Origin: Bacteroidota bacterium
Lineage (GTDB): Bacteria; Bacteroidota; Bacteroidia; Chitinophagales; BACL12
Assembly (NCBI GenBank): GCA_016715425.1
Contig: JADKAC010000001.1
Location: 310,001 to 374,000, forward strand
Length of the DNA: 64,000 nt
Direction: 5' to 3'
In this document: positions 31,509 to 41,395 of the stretch, piece by piece
Numbering within the stretch: the stretch's first letter is position 1
Layout: each line of letters starts with the position of its first letter
The notes under the pieces: generated by a model
What the model was told of the DNA's origin: nothing
The model's input: the letters and a program-made list of their open reading frames with translations, nothing else
Databases searched by the model: none
Position numbers and translations under genes: made by a program

Positions 31509-32897
31509 TTAAACTACTTCTATTACACTTGCTTCTTTCGGCAAATCTGTATTTTGCAGGGCATTATATCCGCCGGTAACATTTATAAAATTTGACTTAC
31601 CATTTTTCTTTAAAATAGAGGATGCTATCATCGAACGATATCCTGCTGCACAATGCATAATGTAGGTACAATCAGAATCTAATTCACCCATTCTATTTTC
31701 AATTTGATTTAATTCAATATTTATTGCGCCATCTATATGCGAAGTTTCATATTCACCCGGCTTGCGTGCATCCAAAATTTTATAGCCCGGTTTATTGTAA
31801 TAATTTTTTACTTCTTCGGCATGAATTGATTTTACTTTATCAATAGTTTTTCCTGCATTTTTCCAACTTTCAATACCTCCATTTAACACACCTTCCACAT
31901 GCTCATATCCCACCCGAGCTAATCGCAAAATAGATTCTTCTTCTTTGCCCGGAGCGGTTACTACTAAAATTGGTTTATGAATATCTACCAAAGAACCTAC
32001 CCATACTGCAAACATGCCATCTAAACCAATATTTAAACTGCCGGGTATAAATCCTTTTTCAAATTCATCTGCTACTCTCGTATCTAATATTATTGCATGA
32101 TCTATTGCGTCTTCAAATTCTGCAACTGTCAATAGACTTGTGTTGCGTTTCATCACATCATCAATGGCATCATATCCTTTTTTATTAATTGCTGCATCTT
32201 TAAAAAAATATGCAGGTGGTGCAGATAAACCTTCTGTAACTTTTAAAATAAAATTTTCACGACTCATCGGCTGCAATGCGTAATTTGTTTTTTTCTGAAT
32301 ACCGATAGTTGAATATGTTTCTGCACCCATACTTTTTCCGCAGGCACTTCCCGGACCATGCGCAGGATACATGATTACATCATCAGCTAACACTTTAATT
32401 TTATTATTTAAAGAATCATACATCATGTTTGCTAATTCTTCTTTGGTCATATAACCATCCAGTAAATCAGGACGACCAACATCACCAACAAATAAAGTAT
32501 CACCGGTAAAAATGCTGTGAGGTTTTCCGTTTTCATCAGATAATAAATAACATGAAGATTCTAAAGTATGTCCAGGTGTATGCAGCACTTTAAAAGTAAT
32601 TGCACCCAATTTAAATTCTTCTCCATCCTTTGCATTATACACAGAATATTCTGTTGCAGCTTCGGGACCGTAAACAATTGTTGCACCGGTTTTTCTTGCA
32701 AGATCTATATGTCCGGAAACAAAGTCTGCATGAAAGTGTGTTTCAAAAACATATTTAATTTTTGCTCCACGGCTTTTTGCTTTTTCAATATATGGATCTG
32801 TTTCACGCAATGGATCAATCACTGCTGCTTCACCATTACTTTCAATATAATATGCCGCTGCTGCTAAGCAATTCGTGTACATTTGTTCTATATACAT
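31509..32897 (-). CDS. Persulfide dioxygenase-like MBL protein fused to two rhodanese domains
   Basis: ETHE1-like enzymes oxidise glutathione persulfide to sulfite; rhodaneses move sulfane sulfur. The 462 residues start with a metallo-beta-lactamase domain (1-~250): 'THFHADFVSGH' (His54, His56, Asp58), 'TPGHTLESSCY', 'FTGDTLFVGDVGRPDL' and 'YPAHGPGSACG'. A first rhodanese domain (~255-355) has no Cys in its active loop ('VVTAPGKEEESI') and is probably inactive. The second (~365-462) has the full loop 'CAAGYRS' with Cys416. The fused order suggests coupled sulfide/persulfide detoxification in the cytosol. It stands alone, 97 bp from the E2 gene. Confidence 0.88.
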   Translation of the reverse strand: MYIEQMYTNCLAAAAYYIESNGEAAVIDPLRETDPYIEKAKSRGAKIKYVFETHFHADFVSGHIDLARKTGATIVYGPEAATEYSVYNAKDGEEFKLGAITFKVLHTPGHTLESSCYLLSDENGKPHSIFTGDTLFVGDVGRPDLLDGYMTKEELANMMYDSLNNKIKVLADDVIMYPAHGPGSACGKSMGAETYSTIGIQKKTNYALQPMSRENFILKVTEGLSAPPAYFFKDAAINKKGYDAIDDVMKRNTSLLTVAEFEDAIDHAIILDTRVADEFEKGFIPGSLNIGLDGMFAVWVGSLVDIHKPILVVTAPGKEEESILRLARVGYEHVEGVLNGGIESWKNAGKTIDKVKSIHAEEVKNYYNKPGYKILDARKPGEYETSHIDGAINIELNQIENRMGELDSDCTYIMHCAAGYRSMIASSILKKNGKSNFINVTGGYNALQNTDLPKEASVIEVV

Positions 32898-32994
32898 AAT
32901 GTTGTCTTTTTTTATTTCTGAATACTCAGGTAAAGATGCACATGCAAATTAAAATGTTCAGTGACTATTGTTGCAATAGTTTATAAATTCCAAA

Positions 32995-34314
32995 TTACAC
33001 TTCTCTGGAAATATCAAAATTTTCCAATAGTTGACCGACACGAGTTAAGAAAGTACTTCCCAACATACCATCAACTACACGATGATCATAACTCATGCTC
33101 ATATACATCATGTGGCGAATTGCAATCACATCGCCTTGTGGTGTTTCTAATACTACCGGACGCTTTTTTATTGCGCCTACTGCAAGTATTGCCACCTGTG
33201 GTTGATTGATTACTGGAGTACCCATAATGCTGCCGAATGTACCCACATTGGTAAGTGTGAATGTGCCATCCTGAATTTCTTCGGGTTTTAATTTATTGAT
33301 ACGGGCACGACTTGCATAATCATTTACAGCAGCAGTTAGTCCTACCAGATTCATGCGGTCTGCATTTTTAATTACAGGCACAATTAAATTTCCAGAAGGC
33401 AATGCCGCTGCCATTCCGATATTGATATCTTTTTTATAAATAAGATTATAACCATCCACTGAAATATTTATTCCTGGAAATTCTTTTATCGCTTTTACAA
33501 TTGCTTCGATAAAAATTGGAGTGAACGTAATTTTTTGACCTTCACGTTTTTCGAATTTAGATTTAATATTGTTTCTCCAGTTTACAATATTGGTCATATC
33601 AACTTCCATAAAAGAAGTAACATGAGCGGATGTACGTTTACTCATCACCATGTGATCGGCAATTAATTTGCGCATGCGATCCATTTCTACAATTTCAACA
33701 TTACCACTTGAAGCAGTTGAAGATGATTTAGAAACAGTTTCTTTCACCACCGGTTTTTCTGCAACTTGAGTCTGCACCGGAGTAGAAGTTACAGGTTGAG
33801 AATCTTTATTTTTTACATAATTCAGTATATCCGATTTTGTAACTCTTTCATCTTTTCCTGTACCATTAATTGCTTCTAGTTCCGTCATTGATATTCCTTC
33901 ACTACGAGCAATATTTAAAACCAGCGGAGAATAAAATTTATCGGCAGAACCATTCGAAGAATTTGTATTTGTTTGTTGCACAGCAGGTTTAATTTCCGCT
34001 TGCACAGCCACTTGTTTTTCTGCTGTTTCAGTAACAGGTTCTTGTTGTTTTACAGGTGGAGCAATGGCATCGCCACCACTATTAATTACTGCAATAGTTT
34101 TTCCTACTTCCACAACATCACCTTCATTATATAATAGTTTTGAAATGGTGCCGGCAAAAGGAGAGGGCACTTCACTATCCACTTTATCCGTTGCAATTTC
34201 CAAAACAGGTTCATCCAATTCAACAGAATCTCCTTCTTTTTTCAGCCACTTTAATATCGTAGCTTCCATTATACTTTCACCCATTTTCGGCATTATAAGA
34301 TCTGACTGCGCCAT
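32995..34314 (-). CDS. 2-oxoacid dehydrogenase E2 (dihydrolipoamide acyltransferase)
   Basis: E2 is the core of 2-oxoacid dehydrogenase complexes and moves acyl groups from a lipoyl arm to CoA. The 439 residues hold one lipoyl domain (1-~80; lipoyl Lys44 in 'EIATDKVDSEV'), a Ser/Thr/Gln-rich linker, a peripheral-subunit-binding domain (~130-172, 'YSPLVLNIARSEGISMTELE') and the catalytic domain with 'SYDHRVVDG' (His411, Asp415). A single lipoyl domain and the linker type fit a branched-chain oxoacid E2, but pyruvate or oxoglutarate E2 cannot be ruled out. E1 and E3 genes are not in the window. Confidence 0.88.
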   Translation of the reverse strand: MAQSDLIMPKMGESIMEATILKWLKKEGDSVELDEPVLEIATDKVDSEVPSPFAGTISKLLYNEGDVVEVGKTIAVINSGGDAIAPPVKQQEPVTETAEKQVAVQAEIKPAVQQTNTNSSNGSADKFYSPLVLNIARSEGISMTELEAINGTGKDERVTKSDILNYVKNKDSQPVTSTPVQTQVAEKPVVKETVSKSSSTASSGNVEIVEMDRMRKLIADHMVMSKRTSAHVTSFMEVDMTNIVNWRNNIKSKFEKREGQKITFTPIFIEAIVKAIKEFPGINISVDGYNLIYKKDINIGMAAALPSGNLIVPVIKNADRMNLVGLTAAVNDYASRARINKLKPEEIQDGTFTLTNVGTFGSIMGTPVINQPQVAILAVGAIKKRPVVLETPQGDVIAIRHMMYMSMSYDHRVVDGMLGSTFLTRVGQLLENFDISREV

Positions 34315-34362
34315 TATTTCTATTTTTTAATTAGGAAATGATTATGCTCAAAGTTAAACTGT

Positions 34363-35619
34363 TTAGGCCTGTTTTTCAAGATGCTTCTGTAACATCATGC
34401 GTAATTCGTGCAAGGCAAACATGCAGGTGTATTCAATATTTACAGGTCTGTCGTTGGCAAATAAAAACTTTTTTATAACGATATCTCCTTTTCCTGCAAC
34501 TCCGATAAATACAGTTCCCACTGGTTTATCTTCTGTTCCGCCTCCGGGTCCGGCAATTCCTGAGGTAGCAATTACATAATCTGATTTTAAGATTTTTAAT
34601 CCACCTTTCAGCATTTCACGAATAGCTTCTTCGCTTACTGCGCCATATTCGTTTAATATGTTTTGTGATACGCCGAGAATAGTTGTTTTTATATCGTTGT
34701 GATATGCGACAATACTTCCCAAATAATAATCAGAACTTCCGGGAACAGAAATTATTTTTCTTGCAATTGAACCTCCTGTGCAACTTTCAGTAGTACCTAA
34801 TGTAGCAGATAATTGATTCAACATACTTCCGATTTTTTCTTCCATTGTTTCAGCGCTTACACTAAATACTTTATCGCCAAGTCGTTTTATAATTGCATCC
34901 ACAAATGGTTGTGTAGTTGTTTGCAAGACAGCATAATTTTTTCCTCTTGCTGTTAAGCGCAACTTTACAATTCCCGGTGATGGTAAATAGGCAAGACCAA
35001 TTGCATCCGGCAAACTATCTTCTATATCTGCAATTTTTTCTGAGAGCCATGATTCACCAATACCGGAAGTCATAATATGAATATTGTAAATTGCAGGTAA
35101 TTCAAAACGTGATTGCAAAAGTGGTATAACAGAATCCTTCACCATCGCCTGCATTTCATAAGGCACACCCGGCATTGAAATAATAATAGAATTATCTTTT
35201 TCGAACCACATTCCGGGAGCTGTGCCCATATTATTTTTTACAACAGTGCATGCAGCCGGAACCATTGCCTGTTGTTTATTTAATTCTGTTAAGGTCAATC
35301 CTCTTTTTGCAAATCGCTTTTCAATAAATTCTAATACTTCAGAATTCATTATTAATTCAGAGTTAAAATAATCTGCGAGTGTATGTTTTGTGATATCATC
35401 TTTTGTGGGACCTAGTCCGCCGGTAATAAGTATCAGTGGAAATTTGCCGATATAATTTTCTAAAGATTCAAGAATATGTTGACGTTTATCAGAAATGGTA
35501 ATTTTCTCACGCAAAGAAATACCAATCAATGCAAGTTCTTTACCGATAAAAGCAGAGTTGGTATCAATGGTAGTTCCGTTTAATATTTCATCACCTATAG
35601 TAATTATTGCAATGTCCAT
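34363..35619 (-). CDS. cinA: CinA-family protein (nicotinamide-nucleotide amidohydrolase)
   Basis: The 418 residues have the two-domain CinA layout. The N-terminal MoCF-like domain has 'IGDEILNGTTIDTNSAFI' and 'ILITGGLGPTKDDITKHTLA', the ADP-ribose pyrophosphatase part. The C-terminal PncC domain has 'GTTESCTGGSIARKI' and 'ATSGIAGPGGGTEDKPVGTV', which deamidates NMN to nicotinic acid mononucleotide. The gene name comes from competence induction in other bacteria; here dprA lies 7 kb away with no sign of co-regulation. It diverges from the DUF4197 gene and sits 48 bp downstream of nothing on the same strand except the E2 gene that follows. Confidence 0.92.
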   Translation of the reverse strand: MDIAIITIGDEILNGTTIDTNSAFIGKELALIGISLREKITISDKRQHILESLENYIGKFPLILITGGLGPTKDDITKHTLADYFNSELIMNSEVLEFIEKRFAKRGLTLTELNKQQAMVPAACTVVKNNMGTAPGMWFEKDNSIIISMPGVPYEMQAMVKDSVIPLLQSRFELPAIYNIHIMTSGIGESWLSEKIADIEDSLPDAIGLAYLPSPGIVKLRLTARGKNYAVLQTTTQPFVDAIIKRLGDKVFSVSAETMEEKIGSMLNQLSATLGTTESCTGGSIARKIISVPGSSDYYLGSIVAYHNDIKTTILGVSQNILNEYGAVSEEAIREMLKGGLKILKSDYVIATSGIAGPGGGTEDKPVGTVFIGVAGKGDIVIKKFLFANDRPVNIEYTCMFALHELRMMLQKHLEKQA

Positions 35620-35686
35620 TTTCTTTTTTCGTAAAATTAGTCGGGCAATTTATATTTTTGATAAATTCATTTTAATAAAACTAATT

Positions 35687-36409
35687 ATGTATAAAATTGG
35701 AATAGTGATATTGTTGGCTGTGTTTTCGGTGCAGTCTTCTTGTGATCCTGCTGTAATGCAACAGGTGATAGATACAGTTTTGGTAGTTACTCCCACAGAT
35801 TCAGAAGTGGCGAATGGATTGAAAGAAGCATTGGTGCAAGGAGCAACTAACGGCAGTGAAACGCTATCGAAAGTGGATGGTTATTTTGCCAATGCATTAG
35901 TAAAAATATTATTTCCTCCGGAAGCTCAAAAAGTGGAAACTACATTGCGCAGTATTGGAATGGGAAAATTATGTGATGATGTAATCTTGTCTGTAAATCG
36001 TGCTGCGGAATCTGCGGCAGTGGAAGCAAAAGCGATTTTAATAAATTCAGCAAGACAAATGACAGTGAGTGATGCAATGGGTATTTTGTTTGGAGCTAAC
36101 GATGCAGCTACACAATATTTTGAACGCACTTCAACTGCTCAACTTATTGAAAAATTTACACCTGTAATTGATAAATCTCTGAAGAGTGTAAATGCAACAA
36201 AGTATTGGGCAGATGCTATTAATTATTACAATCAAATTCCTCTTGTGGAAGATTTGAATCCTGACTTAACCGCTTATGTTACAGAAAAAGCATTGGATGG
36301 TTTATTTACAACGATTGCGCAAGAAGAATTAAAAATCCGTACAAATATTAATAGTCGTGAATCACAAATTGTGAAAGAAATATTTGCCTATTACGATGCA
36401 AATAAATAA
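35687..36409 (+). CDS. DUF4197 lipoprotein
   Basis: I chose the ATG at 35687, giving 240 residues with the lipoprotein signal 'IGIVILLAVFSVQSSC' (acylated Cys at residue 19). The longer frame from 35495 overlaps cinA and has no meaning. The mature part matches DUF4197: 'NGLKEALVQGATNGSETLSK', 'LRSIGMGKLCDDVILSVNRA' and 'YFERTSTAQLIEKFTPVIDK', all predicted helices. The function is unknown; the family is found as periplasmic lipoproteins in Proteobacteria and Bacteroidota. It converges on the repeat protein gene with a 9-bp gap. Confidence 0.85.
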   Translation: MYKIGIVILLAVFSVQSSCDPAVMQQVIDTVLVVTPTDSEVANGLKEALVQGATNGSETLSKVDGYFANALVKILFPPEAQKVETTLRSIGMGKLCDDVILSVNRAAESAAVEAKAILINSARQMTVSDAMGILFGANDAATQYFERTSTAQLIEKFTPVIDKSLKSVNATKYWADAINYYNQIPLVEDLNPDLTAYVTEKALDGLFTTIAQEELKIRTNINSRESQIVKEIFAYYDANK

Positions 36410-36418
36410 CACATATTT

Positions 36419-37597
36419 TCAATCGAAACTGAAATATTTATATTCATTTTCTTTAATGGAATAAATAATTGCGTGATTATTTAAATCATAACTGCGGATA
36501 ATATCTTTACTCACTTCGTAGCGTTGACCTTTGTAAAAAGCTATCAACCGATTATCTAAATCTGTATAACACACGATATCTCTGTCTGCCATAATATTGC
36601 CGGGTGTGTAGCTTTCCACTACATAAAATTCACCATCATAAAATACATTCAGAAAACCATTGAGATCAATAAACCATGCGACATTATCTACCACATCATA
36701 ATGTTTCGGTACTGCATTGGAGGCTTCGAATACTTCGCCTTTATAAAACATTTGCAGATAATTCATTTCATCAATATACATTACCATATCATCGCCGGCA
36801 ATAAATAAGGGTAAAAAATCAAAACGAGGATGTACTATCGTACCGAAACAAAATAAATCCGTATCATAATTATTGGTGATGTCAGTAGTATTATCTCCTT
36901 GTCTGCAAATCAATTCACTGATATTAAAAAGATCATACACTTTGCCTGCATAGAAAATTTTAAATTCACGATAGCTATCTATGTATGCAGCAATATTTCC
37001 ACCCAACTTTAAACTCGCAGGTATAGTGTTGTCAATTTGAGTTAGTGTATTGTGATAAAATAACTGGATGAAATTACTATTATCAACAAAGGCAAGCATG
37101 TTTTTTCCGGTGGCCATAAATCTTATAGGCAATCTGCTTAATAATGTTTCTTCACCATTCCAGAACACAGAATAAAATCCATTGATATCATGATAAGCTG
37201 CTATGCTATCAGAAACACTGTAACCGTATTGACTGATATTTCCAAGCGTCCATTTCTTTTGTCCATCGTACATACCAATCATATCACCCACACCATAATA
37301 TAAATAGTAATCGGTGTTTTTATAAAATGCTTTTACTACAATATCTAAACTTACCTTGCTTTCGGCATTTACAAAATTGAGTAAGCTGCTATTGTCTACA
37401 TAAGCAATTCCTGCATTAGAATTTTGATAAGAGAGTATTGGCAGATTTTCAATTTGTTCCGGGTATCCATTTTTGAAAACAAAGTACCGTCCTCTCACAT
37501 CCATATAACCCAACACATTTTGGGAAAGAGTTACACAGGGATAAAATAAAAATCCTGTAAAGAATATTATTAGAATACATTTGCAAATCTTTGGCAT
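36419..37597 (-). CDS. Exported repeat protein, possible beta-propeller
   Basis: I chose the ATG at 37597 (392 residues), which opens with the signal peptide 'CILIIFFTGFLFYPCVTLSQ'; the longer frame enters the divergent gene. The rest is a tandem array of about eight 40-50-residue units of the form 'A-Y-I/V-D-x-x-x-F-x-x-F/L-F-Y-x-G-x-x-x-x-I'. Examples are 'AYIDSYREFKIFYAGKVYDL', 'MYIDEMNYLQMFYKGEVFEA' and 'WFIDLNGFLNVFYDGEFYVV'. The pattern suggests a beta-propeller or solenoid at the cell surface. No catalytic motif or T9SS domain. It is divergent from an SGNH-like gene with only 37 bp between, so they may share control. Confidence 0.6.
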   Translation of the reverse strand: MPKICKCILIIFFTGFLFYPCVTLSQNVLGYMDVRGRYFVFKNGYPEQIENLPILSYQNSNAGIAYVDNSSLLNFVNAESKVSLDIVVKAFYKNTDYYLYYGVGDMIGMYDGQKKWTLGNISQYGYSVSDSIAAYHDINGFYSVFWNGEETLLSRLPIRFMATGKNMLAFVDNSNFIQLFYHNTLTQIDNTIPASLKLGGNIAAYIDSYREFKIFYAGKVYDLFNISELICRQGDNTTDITNNYDTDLFCFGTIVHPRFDFLPLFIAGDDMVMYIDEMNYLQMFYKGEVFEASNAVPKHYDVVDNVAWFIDLNGFLNVFYDGEFYVVESYTPGNIMADRDIVCYTDLDNRLIAFYKGQRYEVSKDIIRSYDLNNHAIIYSIKENEYKYFSFD

Positions 37598-37634
37598 GAT
37601 TATGTTAAAATTTGTATAAAAATATCCATAACAA

Positions 37635-39158
37635 ATGAATTCTATTTTATCTGTATTTATTTTATCTGCATTCTTTAGTATTAGAGTGTTTGCGCAATCC
37701 ACAGATGTTTCAACTTTGGAACCCATTAATGAACTTGGTAAAGGTGAGTATAAGGGATACACCGGTGGTTTATATCCCAATGGCAGCAATACGATGCCAT
37801 CGGCTTTTTATACTGATGCAATAGCCGCAGCCTCTGCTGTTCAACCATTGGATTCAAAGGGTAATCCATCTGCAAATGGAAAGGTTGGTTTAATTTCAAT
37901 TGGACCTTCCACAGTTTTTATGTTCAGTGAAGATTTGGCAACAAAGATTACCAGAGTCCCAGGCATAAATCCAAAAATAACTTTTATTAATGGTGGTGTA
38001 CCGGCACAGGATCTAAATAAAATTCATGATCAACAAGCTAAATATTGGGTGAATGTAGAAAGTCGTGTGGCTCAAGCCGGATTAACAAATGCACAAATAC
38101 AAGTAGCTTGGGTGCAGGAAGATGACTTGCGCAATACAACCTCTGCATTTCCTGAAAGAGCTAATATGCTGGTGGATGAATTTACTTATTTATTTCAGCA
38201 GTTGAAAATACGTTATCCCAATCTTCAAATTATATATCTTACCGGTCGTCATACAACGGAATATATGCCAAACGATGCCAAGGATAAACATCAGGAGCCA
38301 CGTGCTTATTATAATGGATGGGCGATGAAATGGTTGATAGAACAGCAAATTAATGGCAGCAACGAATTGAGTTATAAAGGAAGTTCTCCAAAAGTACCTT
38401 TACTTATGTGGGGACCTTATTTCTGGACTCAAGGTTCAAAAACCCGTGATGATGGTTATGAGTTTAAACCCGATATGGTGAATGAAGATGGAGTACATCC
38501 CAACGCCAATGGAAAATCAAAAGTGGCTAATGATTTATTGAGTTTTTGGCAGCAAGATCCCATATCTCAAATATGGTTTTACGGTACTGGTGCTGTGCCA
38601 CCTGCGATAACTTATTTCCAGATAAATGTCGGTAATAATCTTCTCACAAAAATTGATGAGAAAACTATTTCAGGGAATTTGAAATTGATGATTTTAAAAG
38701 ATACAGTGGTTACAGTAGATCAATCCTATAGTCATAAAAATTTAGAAATAAATGTAAAAAATTTAGGAGCCGGGTCATGGAAATATATTGTAATGGATGA
38801 TACCGGAATAAAATTGAATGGTGAATTTGCTACTGATGCTCAGGGAAATCTTTTAGGTGGCGCAATAGCTACTACCAATACAAATGTTATTGCTGATAAT
38901 TCTTCACCTGCCTGGATAATAAATGGAAAAGATAGATTATCAAAACTTCAAAGATTTTTTGGTGATGACAGAGAAATAAAAATGGAAATATCCGACCACA
39001 ACAAAAAAGTGGTGATGTCAATGGAGGATGTTTTACATCAACATGTAGATGTAAATGAATTAGTGGAGCCGGGAAAATATTGTATTAAGTTTTATGAAAA
39101 AGACGGAACATTCATTGATACAACTGAAGTGATTCCTGAATTGGTAAAAATTAAATAA
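37635..39158 (+). CDS. Exported SGNH/GDSL-hydrolase-like protein
   Basis: A 507-residue exported protein with signal peptide 'MNSILSVFILSAFFSIRVFA'. Residues ~60-330 resemble an SGNH hydrolase: 'LISIGPSTVFMF' is block I-like with a Ser after Gly-Pro, 'ITFINGGVPAQDL' has the oxyanion Gly/Asn region, and 'NEDGVHPNANGKSKVAND' gives the catalytic D-x-x-H. The canonical GDS is GPS here. The C-terminal ~170 residues form beta-rich modules; the end lacks a typical T9SS signature. Likely an esterase-like surface enzyme; substrate unknown. It shares a 37-bp divergent gap with the repeat protein gene. Confidence 0.6.
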   Translation: MNSILSVFILSAFFSIRVFAQSTDVSTLEPINELGKGEYKGYTGGLYPNGSNTMPSAFYTDAIAAASAVQPLDSKGNPSANGKVGLISIGPSTVFMFSEDLATKITRVPGINPKITFINGGVPAQDLNKIHDQQAKYWVNVESRVAQAGLTNAQIQVAWVQEDDLRNTTSAFPERANMLVDEFTYLFQQLKIRYPNLQIIYLTGRHTTEYMPNDAKDKHQEPRAYYNGWAMKWLIEQQINGSNELSYKGSSPKVPLLMWGPYFWTQGSKTRDDGYEFKPDMVNEDGVHPNANGKSKVANDLLSFWQQDPISQIWFYGTGAVPPAITYFQINVGNNLLTKIDEKTISGNLKLMILKDTVVTVDQSYSHKNLEINVKNLGAGSWKYIVMDDTGIKLNGEFATDAQGNLLGGAIATTNTNVIADNSSPAWIINGKDRLSKLQRFFGDDREIKMEISDHNKKVVMSMEDVLHQHVDVNELVEPGKYCIKFYEKDGTFIDTTEVIPELVKIK

Positions 39159-39163
39159 TTCAA

Positions 39164-40960
39164 TCAGTCGTAAGCCTTAACTTGAATATTATCAATTAAT
39201 AAAGTGTATCTGCTGCCGAGATTCATAACTGCAATTTCAATTGAATTGAAATTCTTTTTAGGAATCTCGGCATCAAAATATACTTCCACCCAATAGCCTC
39301 CATCTGCAATTCTCTGGATACGAACAAAGTTGGTTTTTACTTTTGTATCTCCGTCTTTAAACCATACTGCAATCTGATCGGCTTTCCATAAGTCCCATTC
39401 TTTTTTATCTAAGAAACACATCATTGAAATATGTAGCCATTTATATGTATCTATTTCCTGTTTTGAAATTGTGAAATTGTAAAAGGAAAATTCTGAATTA
39501 ATTATCCGTGCATGATTGCCCGGGTTAAAAATATCTTCCGCAATGGCAAATGAATCTTCTTCAAATTGTATTTGACAAATTAATTCAGAGTTGCCTATTG
39601 GTTCTTTGTTTATATCTACTTTATCTAAAAGGAGTTTGTCCTGTTTAGTAATTTTTGTACTATAAAATGTTTTCCAGAAATATGCACGGTTCATATTTTC
39701 TGCTTCAAAAATTCCAATTGGTGCATGTGCCTGCCAGGTAAGAAACAGATTAAAAGAAACACTGTAAATAATAAATGCAGTTGCAATAATTTTCCAAAAT
39801 AATTTTGCACGTAATAATGATTCAATTGTAGCCGCTAAAGGAAATATCAGCACCGCATAAGATTGCACCAAAGCTCGTTGACCAAGGCTACCACCATACC
39901 ACCAAATTTCCCAACTGGCAACTATCCAAAGTGTAAGTATAAAATAAAGGAAACAAGACCAGAAGATATCACGATGTTTTTTCCAAAGAATCACAAAGCC
40001 GGGAATTATAAAAAGCATTAACGGAGTATATACCAACCAGCCTTTGCGAAAGGTGAATAATACTTCGTAAAAAAACGGATGTTTAAAATCAAAGCCTTGT
40101 TCGCCATAAGAATATTCAATGAAATTACCACTGGTATATTTCCAATACAATAATTGAATACTGATTATAGCAAAGGAGGATAATATTGCAAAAATTATTT
40201 TGATAATATGTTGTCTGAAAAACTGCAATCGCTGCATGAAACTTTTGTTATCAAACACTCCCCAAAAGATTGGTATAATACAAATAACTATTTCTGATGG
40301 TCGTGTAATTGTTGCTAATCCTATAAGTGCTCCAATGAAAATTGCAGTAATAATTCTTGGTGATTTATAAAATGAAATAACGAGCCAAAGCAAGATGCTG
40401 AAAAGGGTAAATAACAAGGAATGCGTCATTGCATTATCTATGGAAGCATAGTTAAGATAATTAGTGCCAATAATTAAAAGTAGTATAGTAATCGCAGTAA
40501 CCTTATCATTAAATTTATGCAGCAATACTTTTCTGGCGAATAATAATCCTATTAACACATACAACAAACATCCCCAACTCAATGCTGTCTGATACGGTTT
40601 AGAAAATCCATCCGCAGGAATATCATTTGCTTTTGCATACACATGTGCCACAGTAAACCAAGGCAGATACATAATCGCTGCACCTGCAGGATATTTCATA
40701 ATCTTATTTCCAGAGGTGGATTCATAATTCGGGAAACTATTTCCCAATTTATATTTTGCAAAAACTGAATCCTGAAATTGAAGTTGCAATAGATCCTTAT
40801 AAATAAATATTGCAGGTAAATATTCATAATAACCCGCAACATCATAACCAATCGTGCTTTCATTACCGCTTTGTTGCCATTTAGGATAATAAAAAAGCGA
40901 GATCGCCAAAATAATTAACCAGCCGAAACATACTGTGGCAAGCGAATAGCGATTTTTCAT
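39164..40960 (-). CDS. Large polytopic membrane protein, GT-C-like, with soluble C-terminal domain
   Basis: A 598-residue protein with about eleven hydrophobic helices over the first ~420 residues and a C-terminal ~170-residue soluble, beta-rich domain ('IQFEEDSFAIAEDIFNPGNH' onward). The first periplasmic loop has 'IGYDVAGYYEYLPAIF' with Asp40, the place where GT-C glycosyltransferases carry their catalytic acid. The name is therefore a fold-level guess; a lipid-linked sugar donor is inferred. The tail resembles a carbohydrate-binding sandwich. No neighbouring polysaccharide genes. It converges on the SGNH-like gene with a 5-bp gap. Confidence 0.5.
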   Translation of the reverse strand: MKNRYSLATVCFGWLIILAISLFYYPKWQQSGNESTIGYDVAGYYEYLPAIFIYKDLLQLQFQDSVFAKYKLGNSFPNYESTSGNKIMKYPAGAAIMYLPWFTVAHVYAKANDIPADGFSKPYQTALSWGCLLYVLIGLLFARKVLLHKFNDKVTAITILLLIIGTNYLNYASIDNAMTHSLLFTLFSILLWLVISFYKSPRIITAIFIGALIGLATITRPSEIVICIIPIFWGVFDNKSFMQRLQFFRQHIIKIIFAILSSFAIISIQLLYWKYTSGNFIEYSYGEQGFDFKHPFFYEVLFTFRKGWLVYTPLMLFIIPGFVILWKKHRDIFWSCFLYFILTLWIVASWEIWWYGGSLGQRALVQSYAVLIFPLAATIESLLRAKLFWKIIATAFIIYSVSFNLFLTWQAHAPIGIFEAENMNRAYFWKTFYSTKITKQDKLLLDKVDINKEPIGNSELICQIQFEEDSFAIAEDIFNPGNHARIINSEFSFYNFTISKQEIDTYKWLHISMMCFLDKKEWDLWKADQIAVWFKDGDTKVKTNFVRIQRIADGGYWVEVYFDAEIPKKNFNSIEIAVMNLGSRYTLLIDNIQVKAYD

Positions 40961-41065
40961 GCCCCGAAGTTGAAAAAAAATGATTAAAAAATTTTGAGTT
41001 AATACAAATCTTCCCTAAACTTATGTGCGCTTTTTACTAATTATTAACTATTTAAATAGAATATT

Positions 41066-41326
41066 ATGGTAATTACTTTTGATGAACTTAGACACATTAA
41101 GGATACATTGCCTCATGGCAGTATGGAACGTATTGCTCACGAGCTTAACCTTAATGTGGACACGGTGCGAAATTATTTCGGTGCTGAGCATTTTGAAGGC
41201 CCTGATAAAATTGCAGATGTACATTTTGAAAAGGGGACTAGCGGGGGAGTAGTGAGGTTAGAGGATACACAAATTTTAGAATGTGCAAAGAAAATCCTAA
41301 CGGAACACAACTTACATTTTTCTTGA
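41066..41326 (+). CDS. Small HTH DNA-binding protein
   Basis: An 86-residue protein. Residues ~18-36 form a helix-turn-helix: 'GSMERIAHELNLNVDTVRNY', with 'IAHELNLNVDTVRNYF' as the recognition part. The C-terminal 'GGVVRLEDTQILECAKKIL' adds a beta strand and a helix. It looks like a small sequence-specific regulator or nucleoid-associated protein conserved in Bacteroidota; I do not know its target. It is monocistronic with a strong terminator directly after it. Confidence 0.7.
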   Translation: MVITFDELRHIKDTLPHGSMERIAHELNLNVDTVRNYFGAEHFEGPDKIADVHFEKGTSGGVVRLEDTQILECAKKILTEHNLHFS

Positions 41327-41343
41327 TTTTTTCTATGATTATT

Positions 41344-41381
41344 AAAAGCCCTTTTATCATATTAGATAGAAGGGCTTTTTT
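41344..41381. terminator. Strong bidirectional terminator
   Basis: A 15-bp stem pairs 41344-41358 with 41365-41379 (one G-U) around the loop ATATTA; the core is AAAAGCCCTT/AAGGGCTTTT, followed by a T run. It serves the HTH gene and the convergent ABC operon ending at 41396. Confidence 0.88.
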
Positions 41382-41395
41382 GTTTAATATAATTA

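Noticed and set aside
34363..35619. Competence operon linking cinA and dprA
   Set aside because: They are 7 kb apart on opposite strands, with unrelated genes between and no shared promoter motif seen.
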